Shown here: one piece after another, positions 12,101 to 23,618 of the stretch
How the letters are laid out: each line of letters starts with the position of its first letter
How positions within the stretch are numbered: the stretch's first letter is position 1
Source of the DNA: Beroe ovata
Taxonomy: Eukaryota > Ctenophora > Nuda > Beroida > Beroidae
Reading direction: 5' to 3'
Length of the DNA: 64,000 nucleotides
NCBI GenBank assembly: GCA_946803715.1
Contig: CAMPET010000021.1
Location: 454,226-518,225 of the forward strand
Notes under the pieces: generated by a model
What the model was told of the DNA's origin: nothing
The model's input: the letters and a program-made list of their open reading frames with translations, nothing else
Database searches by the model: none
Position numbers and translations under genes: made by a program

Positions 12101-15100
12101 AAACTGTCCCGTCGTCCCTGCAGGGGAAATTCATGTTCACATCCCCTCAAACTGTCACACAGAGGTACACCTCGTTTTCTCATCGCCGTTCACACTTCCT
12201 ATATATACGTATTGAATTATGCTGTAGCCATGGCTCGCATTCTCCACTCTTATTTCAGTCAAGACGACTCTGACTCCAACACAAAGGACGACTCCTCGGA
12301 CAATTTACCCCCGTCACTGATTGGTCACAAAAAACTGTTCATCAAACACACCATCCCGGCACCGCCCACGTACCCCAAGTCACAGTTCAAAACTACCAAT
12401 GAGTTCCTGAAGAATGTGAAAGTGGACAAACTCGCTTCAGGTAAGCTACCAGAGCTCGCTCCGCTTTCACCATCCTTCCCCATTTGACACGCGGATGAAA
12501 CAAATGAATGATAACCCTTTTGTTTCCCAGGATCTATCGAAATCAAAGCATCGCGAGTGGACGATGACGCGGCGGGTGCGTGTGACTGCGCGGCGTGCAC
12601 CACACTTATGGAGTCACTGGTAGCGAACGACCAGACGGATGAGGAATCGTCACCGATCGAGGAAACTTCCCCATTGGACCGGAATTGGGTCAGCACACTC
12701 TACGACATCAAGGAATCAGGTGAGATTCATCAATTTCACGAGGTCATCGTGAGATCTGGGTAATGGTTTCAATATCACTCTGTCTTCACCTCCGTGTTAC
12801 TCCGCAGGTTGTGACAGCAGTACACAGACTATCGACGATGGCGAAGAGAAAGCTCCGTCGGAACGGCGTCTCTCCACCAGTTCTGTTTCGAGCAAAGACT
12901 CCGACAAACCGAAGTACTGTGCGTGTTGTTACTGTGAGCTCGTCGGACATCCGAACCCCTCCGGTCAGAACACGCACAACTACGAGATTCTCCGAGAGAA
13001 GCTCCGCAAGAAGCTGGAGTACAAGCGGAACCCGGAAAAGGCGCGGCGCGAGTTGTGCGCCGAGCACCAGAACAATTTCAATTTGAAGGTAGATCAGCCG
13101 CCGGGCGGCGCGCCTAATAACATGAACCGGACAATGCCCGATGGGCAGGCCAAATCCACCAATAACGGTGATGATAGGAGTCTGGAGGAGTTGGTTTCCT
13201 TCATAGAGGGTAACGACGGGAAGGAAACAAAACGGAGAAAGCGAAGGAGCAAACCCAAGGATAGGGCCGGCGAGGATCACAAGAAGGACAATGTCATATT
13301 TGATCCCGCTCCAACAACAGAGCCGGGGACCAAACCAAACGGTACGGTCCCTGATAATGAGAACAGGGTCAGTTCTGAGGAAAATAAAACCTCCGTCCCG
13401 TCAGAACCCGCCTATGTTCCACAAGATTCGCCCGGCAGTACAGTTGAAAATGCGCCGTCTAAGGAGTCGGAGTCCGAGAAAGCGCCCACTTTCAGCTTCC
13501 ATTTAGACAAGTACGAGAGTTTGAGTAAGGAGCAGCGGGCTTTGTTGCTTTGCGGGTATAGAATAGAGGAGCATTCCATGTACAAGCGACAGAAACAGGG
13601 TATTGAGGCGATGAACATGCCCAAGGAGATGGCAGATCGATCGAATAGGAACAACATGCCCAATGGACGTCTCATGCCCAGCTTCCCTTTCCTTAAAGAT
13701 ATGGACAAGGTAAGGCTCGCTGTATGTAACGGGTGCTGAGTGCCCGTATCCTGTTAAAACGAGCGAATCTTGCTCTTTCGCAGCTCAGACATCGCTCATA
13801 GTCCCACCTCAGTCCCACCTCGAGATTGACACCATATCATTTCAGGAAGCTGACTTACCTTCGCCCCCACAAGACAAGACGGAATCGGAGAAATCTCGGG
13901 AAGCTCTGATCGTCGAAACTCTGAAGAAAGAGAGGCCCAAGCCTGAGCCTGTTGTGAAGTCCAAGCTCAATGTGATGGAGTGTTACAGGCCCAAAGCGAA
14001 GGGCGACAACTCACAGCAGAGCCAGCAGTATGGTCCACCCCCACCCCCCCACCATAGCGCCAAGCTGGCTGTGAAACAGGCTGAACTGAAGAAAGCTGTC
14101 TTGTCCAAAGTGGAGCTACACAGAAATCAGACAAATGTTGCAGCTAAGACACAGCCCCAGAAGTCGCCAGCACCTAAGAAGAAGAGCAAAACGCAGGAGC
14201 AGCCATGTGGTAACCAACCACCCATCAACTTGAAACAATTCAAGATGACCCCCACAAAGCTGGTTGTTTCTCACAAGGGATTCGAGGTTGTTCCACTCCA
14301 CCCTGAGCCAATAGAGAGCTCGTCCCCGTCCACGAAAGGGACGAAACAGCCCCTCAAGGAGGATAAGTCAGGGGACGAGCCGGCAGCGAAACGTCCTGCA
14401 GAGCACAAGTCCCTGCCGACCAAACCCAAAGACGAAGAGACAGTTGGGAAGAAGAAGAAATTCAAGAAGAAGAAGAAGCGAAACGAGAGTCTTGGTAAGT
14501 TATTAGCTTCATTTCAAACTACAATATCATAACCTTAACAAATGGTGCAAAAATCGGGGTCAAACAATTAAAAATTTCCACGTGTCACACTGCAAATTTC
14601 GTACATGATATGTTCATTGTCCATTCACAGCTATTCCCAGTCGTGTCCTATCTTTCCCAAAGTCGAACCACGTCCAGTTCCTTTTTTCCTGGGATCTCCC
14701 CGAGCCTCGTAGTACGACTTTAACTTGGAGATAGTGTTCACGATGCTGGGCACAGTGTTATCCGGGTACGCCTCCATGTCATAGCCCAACTCAGAGAGTT
14801 CCTCCACAGTTTTGGCAGGGAGCCAGGACTCGTATTTAGTGACCATGTTGAGCTGGTCGTGTACCCGAGCTGCATGGCTGTTCTCCTCCAGACCCATGCC
14901 CCAGTCCACTGCTCGGATGAGGGACAGGGTGGTGCTGGTGATAATCCTGGAACCACCCGCTGCACCAGACACAAACACCACTTCACCACCATCATTGAGT
15001 GCGATCAGCGGGCTGGCAGACGACTGAGCTCTCTTCCCCGGGACTATGAAGTTTTCTGGGGCTGGTGGGAATCCAAACTCGTTAACAACACCCGGTATGG

Positions 15101-18100
15101 AGAAATCATTCATCTCGTTATTGAGTATGATGCCATCCTCGGTCATGACACACGACCCAAAGTAGGTGTTTACCGATGACATGACAGACACTGCGTCGCC
15201 ATCAGGACCCAAAACACACACATGCGTCGTGTGGGTAGAGTCATGGTCCCCGTAGATAGGTCCACCATCCATATATGCTTGGGGTGTGTCGTACGGAACT
15301 ATCATTCCATCTTTATTCTGTTTGAAGTGTTTGGAGAGAATTTCGCGAGCCCAGGACCCATCTCGTATCTTCTCAATCACCCATCGTGTCTGCTCAGAGA
15401 AGTCCTTGTCTCCAGTGTACCCTCGCATCGCATAGCCGAACCTAAACGCCTCCAGAATCTTATTGTAGGCTGCAGTGTCGTTGTGGGAAATGTCAAAGTT
15501 GTCGAGGAGCTGCAACACGAGGGATATCACGTGACCGGAGGAGGGGGAGGGCGTGGTCAGCACGTCAAGAGACCGGTACTTGACACTCATTGGCTCCTCC
15601 TCCACCGGCTGGTAGTTCTTCATATCTCGGATAGAGAGAATACCGTTCCTTTTATCCTGAAATAGGTTGAGTAAAAATCTGACGTTGTCGAGTAGGAATC
15701 AAAATTTACCACGGTATTGTTATCCAGTGTGAGAGAATAGAAACATTTCTGTGTAATCTTACCGTTGCCTTGACAATATTCTTTGCGATGTTCTGCTTGT
15801 AGAAAGCTTTGGGACCAATCTTTGCGATCTTGGCGTAAGTATCTGCCAGTTTCAAATTGTAGAAAGTGTCTCCCTCTCTGACATGAGACTCAGCGTCAGT
15901 TTCGTCTCGGAAGAAGACACTTCGGGCAAGCTCATCCTTGATGAGCTCGTGTTTCACGACTCCCAATGCCATCTCCATATGAGCAGTCACCACGATGCCC
16001 TCCCTTAGCATGGTGATCGTTGGAGTGAACAGTTCATCCCAGTTCAGTCTGCCGTGTTTCTTGTGAGCGGCAAAATGACCTGCTATCTCACCCGGCACAC
16101 TCACTGCTCTCCCGCCGTAAACAGACTCTGTGGCATCCTCGACGAACATGTCCTGAGTTGCTGCCCGCGGTGCCGTGTTCCTGAAGTTTATGGCACTGTC
16201 CTCGTCTCCGCTGTGAATCAGCATGAAGCCACCTCCCCCAATGCCGTTAGATTGTGGCTGCACTGCACCCAGACAGAGCAGAGTGGAGATGGCAGCGTCC
16301 ACGGCACTGCCACCACGCTTTACAGCGAGTAGTCCTATCTTGGTACAGGCATCGTGGTCAGATGCCACATACGCGTTGTCGGTGGCATTCAGTACAGGCT
16401 GCCACTCGGGACAGTGTCGATATCCGCACATGTTGTACAGTTTCATCTCTGCATCGCCACACTTGGCGGTGTCCAGGGAGTCTTTCTCTTCGCGGGGAGT
16501 ACAACCCACTATCTTGTCTGGAATGTAACCTGGGAGTACAACAGTGAGATATATCTGTGATTCAGCAGAATATATGGACACTATAATAGACGGTGATGAG
16601 GAGTTGTACTAACCTTGTTTGATGCATTGTTTGAGAATCTTGTGCGTGGTTTTGCACGATGTAGTACTCTGTGTGGTAGTGTGCAAACACACCGCCAGGA
16701 CTATGATTGTAAGCACTTGCCACGCTTCCATACTGGGAGTGGAATGGGTTATGGAGAAAAACCCTGACAACTGTGAGGTGTGAAGTTGAGAATACAGAGA
16801 CAATGTATAAGAGTTATCCAATTGATGCAAACGAGGTAAATTCTGCAGCTTCCTGCTGGATAATGGACAGTTTGCAGGACGCACAAAGACTTTATATCCG
16901 TATCAGTATATAATTGAATTTGGGGACCTATCTGAGGGCTGAGGCTTAAGCAGCTGAGGATATAATTATATCGTACTGTGAAAGTCTCAATCTCGATTGA
17001 GTGGCTGACCCTAAAGTCAGATAACAACTGAAATTGAACACTATTCTCAAATACCAGTATCTCCATGGCATTTATTGAATTATCCACGCTTATTTATATG
17101 ACCAGCCGAATTAAGATATCCTCCGTTCTAAATCAAAACTCGGAGATTGGGAGTAATATTTTGTTGCAGCAGTACATTTAACAAATATGGAACAATTGAA
17201 GATATGGAATTGACTGAGTTACTACTTTAGAGAGGGGAGACTCACCTTTAATCCTATTCATATGGGACTCGGTGTTATATTTATTGGAGGGGGTTTGATC
17301 ACATTTATACACGTGACAGTTTATCACCAATTAGAACCAACTTTGATACAACTACAACTGCAACCAATTAAAATCGAGAAACTTTGTCGCCGCGGGATTA
17401 AAATTGATTGTGCTTGTGTACCTATGTTGTTTCTGTGAGCCATCTTGCTATTACGAAAGAGGGAGGGGCTAGACTCAAAGCACGGCAAATTAACTTTTTC
17501 TCAATCCATTTAAATTTCATCTGGGTTTAATAATTGTTTCACAAATTGAACAAAAACAGAGGCACAATTTCTATAGCTTTTTACCCTGTTTACTCAGCAA
17601 CAAACAACGTTATTGTGGTTAAAACTAATGTGTTTTCTAACATTCTGTGCTATGAAGTATTGAACTTGAATGAGAATCATCTGCTTACTGTAGTAAGCAA
17701 GTTTAACACCTATTTCTTTCAGATGATATATTCCTCCCAAAATGCCAAGCTGACGTGAGTACAGGGAGGGGGTGTTTTACGAGTTTATTTCGAAACATAT
17801 CCTGGTTCTAACGAACATTTTACTGTAGCAATAAAACGAATAGAAGCGTTGATATGTTGTAATATTTCAATTCATCTGTCATGATGTAAATATCCTGGTT
17901 CATGCCATTATCAAATTGCTTCTCGAGCACAAAATTTTGAAATTCATCCCAAACAGGAGATGGACTATCTTGAAGAATCGGAGAGGGAATTGGAAGCTTT
18001 CAAGAGGTAACCCATTCTTCTTTTCTCTCACTCATGATCATCACAATCACATTCAAAACCTGAGCTGATGGCAAACATCAGTCTGCTGGTAGCTCAGTTT

Positions 18101-18261
18101 GGCAGTCTCATCTCATTTTAGGGTTCTTTGTGATTTAATTGACTATGAGTATGAGTAACCTAATTGCCAATTTCAGATTCTGCATGGATACGCAGCCGTT
18201 GAAGACGAGACAGAAAGTGCAACTGAACTGGAAGAATGTGAGCACGAAGAAGCCAGTTTGA
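9101..18261 (+). CDS. FAM193: FAM193-family protein, many exons, hosts a nested gene
   Basis: The C-terminal two-thirds is well resolved. A cysteine-rich block spans ACDCAACTTLMESL (about 12580-12620) and KPKYCACCYCELVGHPNPSG (about 12910-12970), followed by helix-forming NYEILREKLRKKLEYKRNPE. A long disordered, lysine-rich region ends at the donor at 14494. The last three exons (17723-17754, 17957-18006, 18177-18261) encode DDIFLPK, EMDYLEESERELEAFKRFC and RQKVQLNWKNVS, the conserved FAM193 C-terminus. Phases agree across all of these. The intron at 14495-17722 contains the whole GGT gene on the other strand. Upstream exons at 10129-10194, 10296-10470, 10600-10741, 10949-11041, 11764-11853 and 11962-12163 are coherent. 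The first exon (ATG at 9101) and those at 9540-9740, which include CLLCQK and FFWVCCECRQ, are less certain. Function is poorly known; the family is likely nuclear. Confidence 0.85.
14631..16731 (-). CDS. GGT: Gamma-glutamyltransferase (glutathione hydrolase), nested in FAM193 intron
   Basis: Three exons (16614-16731, 15763-16529, 14631-15656) give 637 codons with consistent phase. The N-terminus (MEAWQVLTIIVLAVCLHTTT) is a signal or signal-anchor segment. The large chain carries GGSAVDAAISTLLCLGAVQPQSNGIGGGG-type sequence and NFRNTAPRAA. The autoprocessing and catalytic threonine lies in the STHTTHVCVLG segment of the last exon (first T of TTH), followed by GDAVSVMSSVNTYFG. Downstream are QSSASPLIALNDGG and GAAGGSRIITST. 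Family enzymes cleave the gamma-glutamyl bond of extracellular glutathione at the cell surface; length and residues look intact. The gene lies entirely inside intron 14495-17722 of FAM193, on the opposite strand. Confidence 0.93.
16900..17720. other. FAM193 intron remainder, no feature recognised
   Basis: AT-rich intronic sequence upstream of GGT. It presumably includes the GGT promoter; I could not pick a convincing core element. Confidence 0.4.
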
Positions 18262-18672
18262 GTTTGAGGAAGGGGATGTGTCTATTTCTGTTCTGAAACG
18301 TTAAAGTGACAGTGAATGATTGCGATTTTGCATTTGTACATGTCAATGTAATGCTGGCTTATATACAGTGCAGTATAACTTTAAACTTTAAATTGAAAGT
18401 TATACTTATATCAAAAAAATAAGCTTATTCTTATTCTGAAGTCGTTTTTTTCCGGTCCTCTCCCAGGCCCAGCTCATGTCGAGCGATCGCGATGCGACGA
18501 CAATTGACATCACGGGAATAATATAATCCGGCAAAACAACATGTTGTTTTGTCGGATGCATCGCATTTGCATTGCTTGTTAGAATGTTAGATTGCAATGT
18601 TGTTTTGCGCGGCGTACGACGTAACCCAAGGCCAAATATAAATATAACTCCGCGAGCGCGATGTGTGATGTG

Positions 18673-18768
18673 ATCTGAATTTTGTAGGATTTTACCCTAC
18701 CGTCGGTGCGCGCGATTTTCAATTCGCCCCGCCAGCAAGGGTAGGGTGAAATCCTACAAATCTGAATT
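18673..18768. mobile_element. Foldback MITE copy 1 with 9-bp target duplication
   Basis: A 78-bp element (18682-18759) has inverted ends TTGTAGGATTTTACCCTACC / CCTTGCTGGCG...TAGGGTGAAATCCTACAA. It is flanked on both sides by the 9-bp direct repeat atctgaatt (18673-18681 and 18760-18768). The core contains gtcggtgcgcgcgattttc. Same family as the copies at 43.7 and 43.9 kb. Confidence 0.88.
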
Positions 18769-18799
18769 CTGAAACTGCATTGCAATTGCCTGCAGATTC

Positions 18800-19155
18800 T
18801 ATAACATTGAATCATCATTTTTTGCGCGCACATCGATATAACTGATAACGATTGACGAAGCGAAGCAGGGTGCGCGCAGCGAATTTGCACTTTCGCCGCT
18901 TGCGCTTGTCTGGCGATGCCAGACCGCTGATGCAAGCCGCGAAGCGGCTTGCGTCAGCTGTCTGAGAATAAGTTTGCGCTGTCTGAGAATAAGTTTGCGC
19001 CGCGCGCAACGAAATTCTCGACAGGGTCTATCATCGATCGACAAGACCGCTGATGCAAGCCGCGAAGCGGCTTGCGTCAGCAACTGTCTGAGAATAAGTT
19101 TGCGCGTGCGCGCAACGAAATTCTCGACAGGGTCTATCATCGATCGACAATTTCG
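18800..19155. repeat. CpG-rich dispersed repeat with tandem ~120-bp unit and perfect hairpins
   Basis: A unit holding a near-perfect palindrome (18927-18957 and 19050-19080, arms ctgatgcaagccgc/gcggcttgcgtcag), the phrase ctgagaataagtttgcgc and a 37-base terminal motif (19008-19044 and 19114-19150, core gggtctatcatcgatcgac) occurs twice in tandem. The terminal motif recurs at 43431-43468 and, inverted, near 5480-5516. GCGCGC is frequent, unlike the neighbours. Open frames here are not coding. Confidence 0.8.
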
Positions 19156-19169
19156 CCGCGCGACAGACA

Positions 19170-19841
19170 AAAATTAATTTCTAATTAGAAATATAAAATC
19201 TTGACCGTAATCTTATAATCATGTGATATGGTGATCTCATCTACACTATGTCACTATAAAAACTATAAGCCCATGGTTAAGATCATTATGGCAGAGCGTA
19301 GATTACGAGGTGATCTGATTGAAACCTTCAAGATTGTCAATAGTAAGGTAGATTATGGTCAGAAGCGAAAGAAACCCCTCAATTTTTAGGAAACCTCTTT
19401 GCATGTCGAATCATGTTAGAAGAATTGATGAAAGTTTTATTTCTTAGAGAGTTAAAGTTTATTGGGTTATCTGAAAAGTCACCCCTAGATTGCAAAGAAT
19501 TGAATTGAATTGAATTATATACTTTACAGCACAAGAAAAGGGGCATTAACATTGGTTAGCAGTTCTTCTTCCTCTAAATGTAATTGTTCGTTTTTGGATT
19601 CATTGGACACCTGAGTGTAAAGGTGGCGTTTATTCAAATGGCTGTGAATGTTTCTTTTCAGTGTTTAACAGAATTGAGATGGTTAAATACCATTATCCTT
19701 TTATACATTTTTTATTTTGTCCTGATCTACTCATTAAATCAGTAATATGAATTGAAGCACTATGTTACATAACCTTTTTTTGTAATTGGCCAAGTCACCT
19801 GTCATCAGCTCATTCCTGTAAAGAACTTAAAATAACTAGAT
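19170..19841. other. Intergenic, no feature recognised
   Basis: AT-rich spacer between the repeat cluster and NUBP2. It should hold the NUBP2 promoter, but no clear core element is visible. Confidence 0.4.
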
Positions 19842-21210
19842 ATGATCCAAGGAATGACTACCGAAATAAAATCAGTGGCTCCAGGAATTGGTGATGTTCA
19901 AAATATTATTGGTGTTCTATCTGGTAAGTTTTCTGCCAATGTGGCATCAACTCTTGTTGTCATTTTGTTATCATTTCACAGATAATCAATATGTATTCTT
20001 TGTTGCTTATGAGTTATATGTTGCCTTCAGGTAAAGGTGGAGTTGGTAAAAGCACAACAGTTGCTGTACTTGCCCTTGAGCTTGCCCATAGAGGATTCTC
20101 TGTTGGTGTCCTTGATGCTGACCTTTGTGGACCAAGCTTAGCCAAGATGATTGGATTAGAGGTAATTTCAGTAGTAGCTCATTCTTGAAGGTTAGTCTCA
20201 CTTCATCAAAATCAAATTCATATCAGTAAATTGTGCAACAGGCTACTTATACAACTAATTCTCATTGATTTAATCAGGGACATATCCTGTCATGTGAACA
20301 AGGTTGGGTTCCTCTTCATGAAAGCATTGGCACTGGCCATATCCATGCTGTGTCTTTATCTTATCTTGTTGAAGATCAGAATGAAGCCGTTATATGGAGG
20401 GGACCAAAGAAGACCGCCATGATTCGACAGTTCATAGAAGATGTTTGTTGGGGATTTCTGGATTTTTTACTCATTGACACGCCTCCTGGTGAGTCCAAAC
20501 TATAAGCATTGGGGAGGATCTCTAGACATCTCTAGACTGTAGCTCCCTAACCCTAATTATTGGGGAATTACTGGACTTGTTTCCTTTCCCAGTTGCACCC
20601 AGTTATGATAGGGCAGCCGTTCTCCCTAATAATTGTCCTAGCTGACTATCATCATTCCTTCTGAACCTTAGGAACATCAGATGAGCATATGGCTGTGATG
20701 GAATGTGTCCCAAACTGTTCTGTTATTCTTGTAACATCTCCACAAGTGAGTATCAAGTTTCAGAATCATCTATTTAACTAGTGTTATGAGCATGAGAGCA
20801 TGTTAATCAAATGTTACTTTACTTATATTTGTCTACTTTTAGCCTAATGCAGGTCCTGAAATACACTTCCACAGGCAGTTGCTGCTGCAGATGTTCTGCG
20901 GCAAGTCACATTCTGTAGAAAGACAGGAGCTAATGTTCTAGGAATCATTGAGACACTCAGTGGCTTTGTCTGTCCAAACTGTTCCGATTGTGGGCTGCTC
21001 TTCAGTAAAGGTGGAGGCAAACGATTGGCTGATCACTGCAAATTGGAATTCCTTGGTGATATTCCCATTGATCCAAATCTCTGTCAGTTTCTCGACAATG
21101 GGACCCTAAGTGAGCAGAGGGATTCATGTGTCTCTTACAAGAATTATAGCAACATATTAAGCAGGGTTCTCGAGATTGTTAGGTCAGGATCAAGTAGAAC
21201 TGGTGGATGA
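19842..21210 (+). CDS. NUBP2: Cytosolic Fe-S cluster assembly P-loop ATPase (NUBP2/Cfd1)
   Basis: Five exons (19842-19923, 20031-20161, 20278-20488, 20672-20745, 20875-21210) total 278 codons, close to the usual length of about 270. The deviant Walker [11 protein letters not shown] is split from its preceding glycine codon by intron 1. [21 protein letters not shown] and the CPxC-type cluster-binding motif [16 protein letters not shown] follow in order. The short N-terminus lacks the extra cysteine cluster of NUBP1, which favours NUBP2. In the family it forms a scaffold complex with NUBP1 that delivers 4Fe-4S clusters to cytosolic and nuclear proteins. A second in-frame ATG at 19854 could be the true start. 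Confidence 0.92.
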
Positions 21211-21531
21211 CGATTTTTTCTAGAACGTGCTACGTTCATCTCAATTGGATTTCATGATTCTGCAATTTACATTTTTGAAAGTTAGGGTGCCAGTGCAGGG
21301 CGATTTTATATGGATACAACTCTGATTCCAACCCCTCATTGTGATGTGAGGGCAAAAAACACGAGTAGCATCTTAATGCGATTTACAGTAATTCAATCTA
21401 TATCCCGGTGAATTGTAAGTTGCTGCTACTTCACTGAAATCGCAACTTACGTATAACATTTCGGTATTCTTAATTTATATTTCCTTTATTGTCTTTTCTC
21501 ATTTTGTAACACGGTAGCTTAGAAGGACACA

Positions 21532-23088
21532 ATGGGAGACCGTCCTTTCATCGTCGGATTCGGTTTTGGCATGCTGCCCGTTATTTTGTCCTATCTCAAG
21601 GGCTGGATTTGGTTTCCGGAGGAGTTTCTGTGGCAACACAATGTCCTAACTGCAATCTGCGTTTTTGTGACGATCAGTAACTATGTCAACGAGTACCACC
21701 AGTTCTTTCCCCTGCAATACAGGTTTATAACTGACCTAGGTACAATTCAGTTTTGAACTCCATTGAAATCACCTTCCTAACACTCCATTTTGACCATAAT
21801 AAGGGGCGATGGGCTCTCATCTACAATTTATTTCAGCAAGTTTGCAAGTGAGGGAGGTGTTCCTGCGCGATTGGGCTGGTTCATCATCTACTTCAGTCCC
21901 ATTGTCTTCTACTTTGTGACCTGGTGTTACATTGGATACCCGAGCAGGTGATGTAACTGTTAACAAGTATTGTAACTGTTGACAGGAACTGTTGATAGTG
22001 TTGGTAGCTCGCATGGGCTGTAATGTTCAATTCAAGATGTTCCATGTTTCAAGATGTTCCATGTTTCATGTTGCTCATATCTAAGGATTGATCATGTCAT
22101 CATCCTCATCTCAGTTCGTATGACATGTTGGTGATGACTGTGTACTGTATACACTTCTCGAAGCGGTGTCTGGAGGTGATCTTTGTACACAAGTACAGCA
22201 AGGATTGCTTGTTGTCTAGTGTCATCGAGGTTGGTTGGGACTGTGTCTTAATTCTACTTCCAGAGATTTTTCTTGACGTTAGGTCTGACGCGACGACAAA
22301 AAGCAGTCGATTTATTTGATACTGACTTGATAGTACTCCTGTGTCCTCTATTCAGATCTCGTTTCTGTACTGTTTGAGCGCGGGTGTGACCTGTTACACT
22401 TGTCATTTCCTCACTGGTGAGGAGAGGTTCTCATTCATGGATGACGAGGTGAGAGTAATAGAATGCGAGTATAATCAAGGAGTAGGAATCACGTGTGGAC
22501 ACTGATTACAAATTCGAATCCTGATGTAGACTCTGGTGATCCGAATGCAACATTCAAACAAGACCTAATCATCTTATCTCCATCTTATCTCCATCTCCAC
22601 CCAGGTTCGTGTAAAGGTAGGTCTGGGAGTGTTCACTGTCGGACAGCTCTGTAACCTTGTTCACCACTACATTCTGTCCACTCTGAGAGCTCCTGGAAAC
22701 TTCAAATACGTCGTGCCTACTGGTGGTCTCTTTGGGCTGGTTGTGTGCCCCCAATATTGCGGGTGAGTGAAATCATGTGACAGGTCTATCTGTCAGTCCA
22801 GTGATAAATCATGTGGCAGGTGACTATCTGTCAGTGACTAACATCCTCTACTCATGTCAATGAACTCACTACACAATACTCATGCTGTGATGATTTTCCT
22901 CTCACAGGGAGCTCGTATCCTGGCTAGGATTCGCGATCACAGCGCACAACTTCAGCGCATTCTTCTCATACATCCCCATGGTAGCGTACCTCTGTTCCCG
23001 TGCTCATCACACGTACCGGTGGTATGCGGGCAAGTTTGACGATTACCCAGCCAGCGGTACCCTCAAGATATGGCCACTCATCTACTAG
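21532..23088 (+). CDS. Steroid 5-alpha-reductase-family membrane enzyme
   Basis: Six exons (21532-21722, 21837-21947, 22115-22229, 22356-22448, 22605-22762, 22908-23088) give 283 codons in perfect phase. Several hydrophobic segments (IVGFGFGMLPVIL, WFIIYFSPIVFYFVTW, VSWLGFAITAHNFSAFF) indicate a multi-pass ER protein. The C-terminal signature VPTGGLFGLVVCPQYCGELVSW followed by HHTYRWYAGKFDDYP is that of the steroid 5-alpha-reductase / enoyl-reductase superfamily (Pfam Steroid_dh), where it contributes to NADPH binding. Substrate cannot be assigned: steroid, polyprenol or enoyl-CoA are all possible. It starts about 320 bp downstream of NUBP2 on the same strand. Confidence 0.85.
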
Positions 23089-23618
23089 ACAGCTGCATTA
23101 TCACGCGTTGTTCTGACAATATCACGCGTTCTTCTAACAACCGATATATTAAGTGTGTGCTGTCTGGTCTGCTAGGCAGTAGGTAAACCCTTTGTCCGAC
23201 TGCTCTTGGTTTAAGTGTCGTTTTCATTTAAGTAGTTTATCATATATCAGATTATCAGAATGCTAGTTTTCCAATCAAATATTTATATTCCAATCAGGTA
23301 TTTATAAGAATGTAATTTTTCGATGAAAATTGATATCATATTCATGTTTGTTCCTACGCTGATTACAACTTTTATGTATTTGATACTAGGTATTTAATGT
23401 TTAATTCATTTGTGATTCAGTTGTGTGACTGATAGGTTATAAATGCTGTAAATCATGAAGTGTACCAAAAACTTCCTGATTATGAAATGTCAATTACTGT
23501 TTTGACTGAATCTTGGATAAAAATTGGTAATCTAAAACTGGTTTACAAATGAAAATATAATACCCCTTGACTGAAATATTTTATGAACTGAAACACCCCT
23601 AGCTCCTGTTATCCTCGA

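Noticed and set aside
12786-13280. 164-residue minus frame
   Set aside because: Antisense shadow of the FAM193 cysteine-rich exon.
14495-14532. In-frame stop at 14530 as the FAM193 C-terminus
   Set aside because: A consensus donor precedes it and the conserved FAM193 C-terminal motifs appear in phase at 17723-18261.
18799-19177. Overlapping frames on both strands
   Set aside because: Produced by the tandem CpG-rich repeat lacking stops; the peptides merely echo the repeat units.
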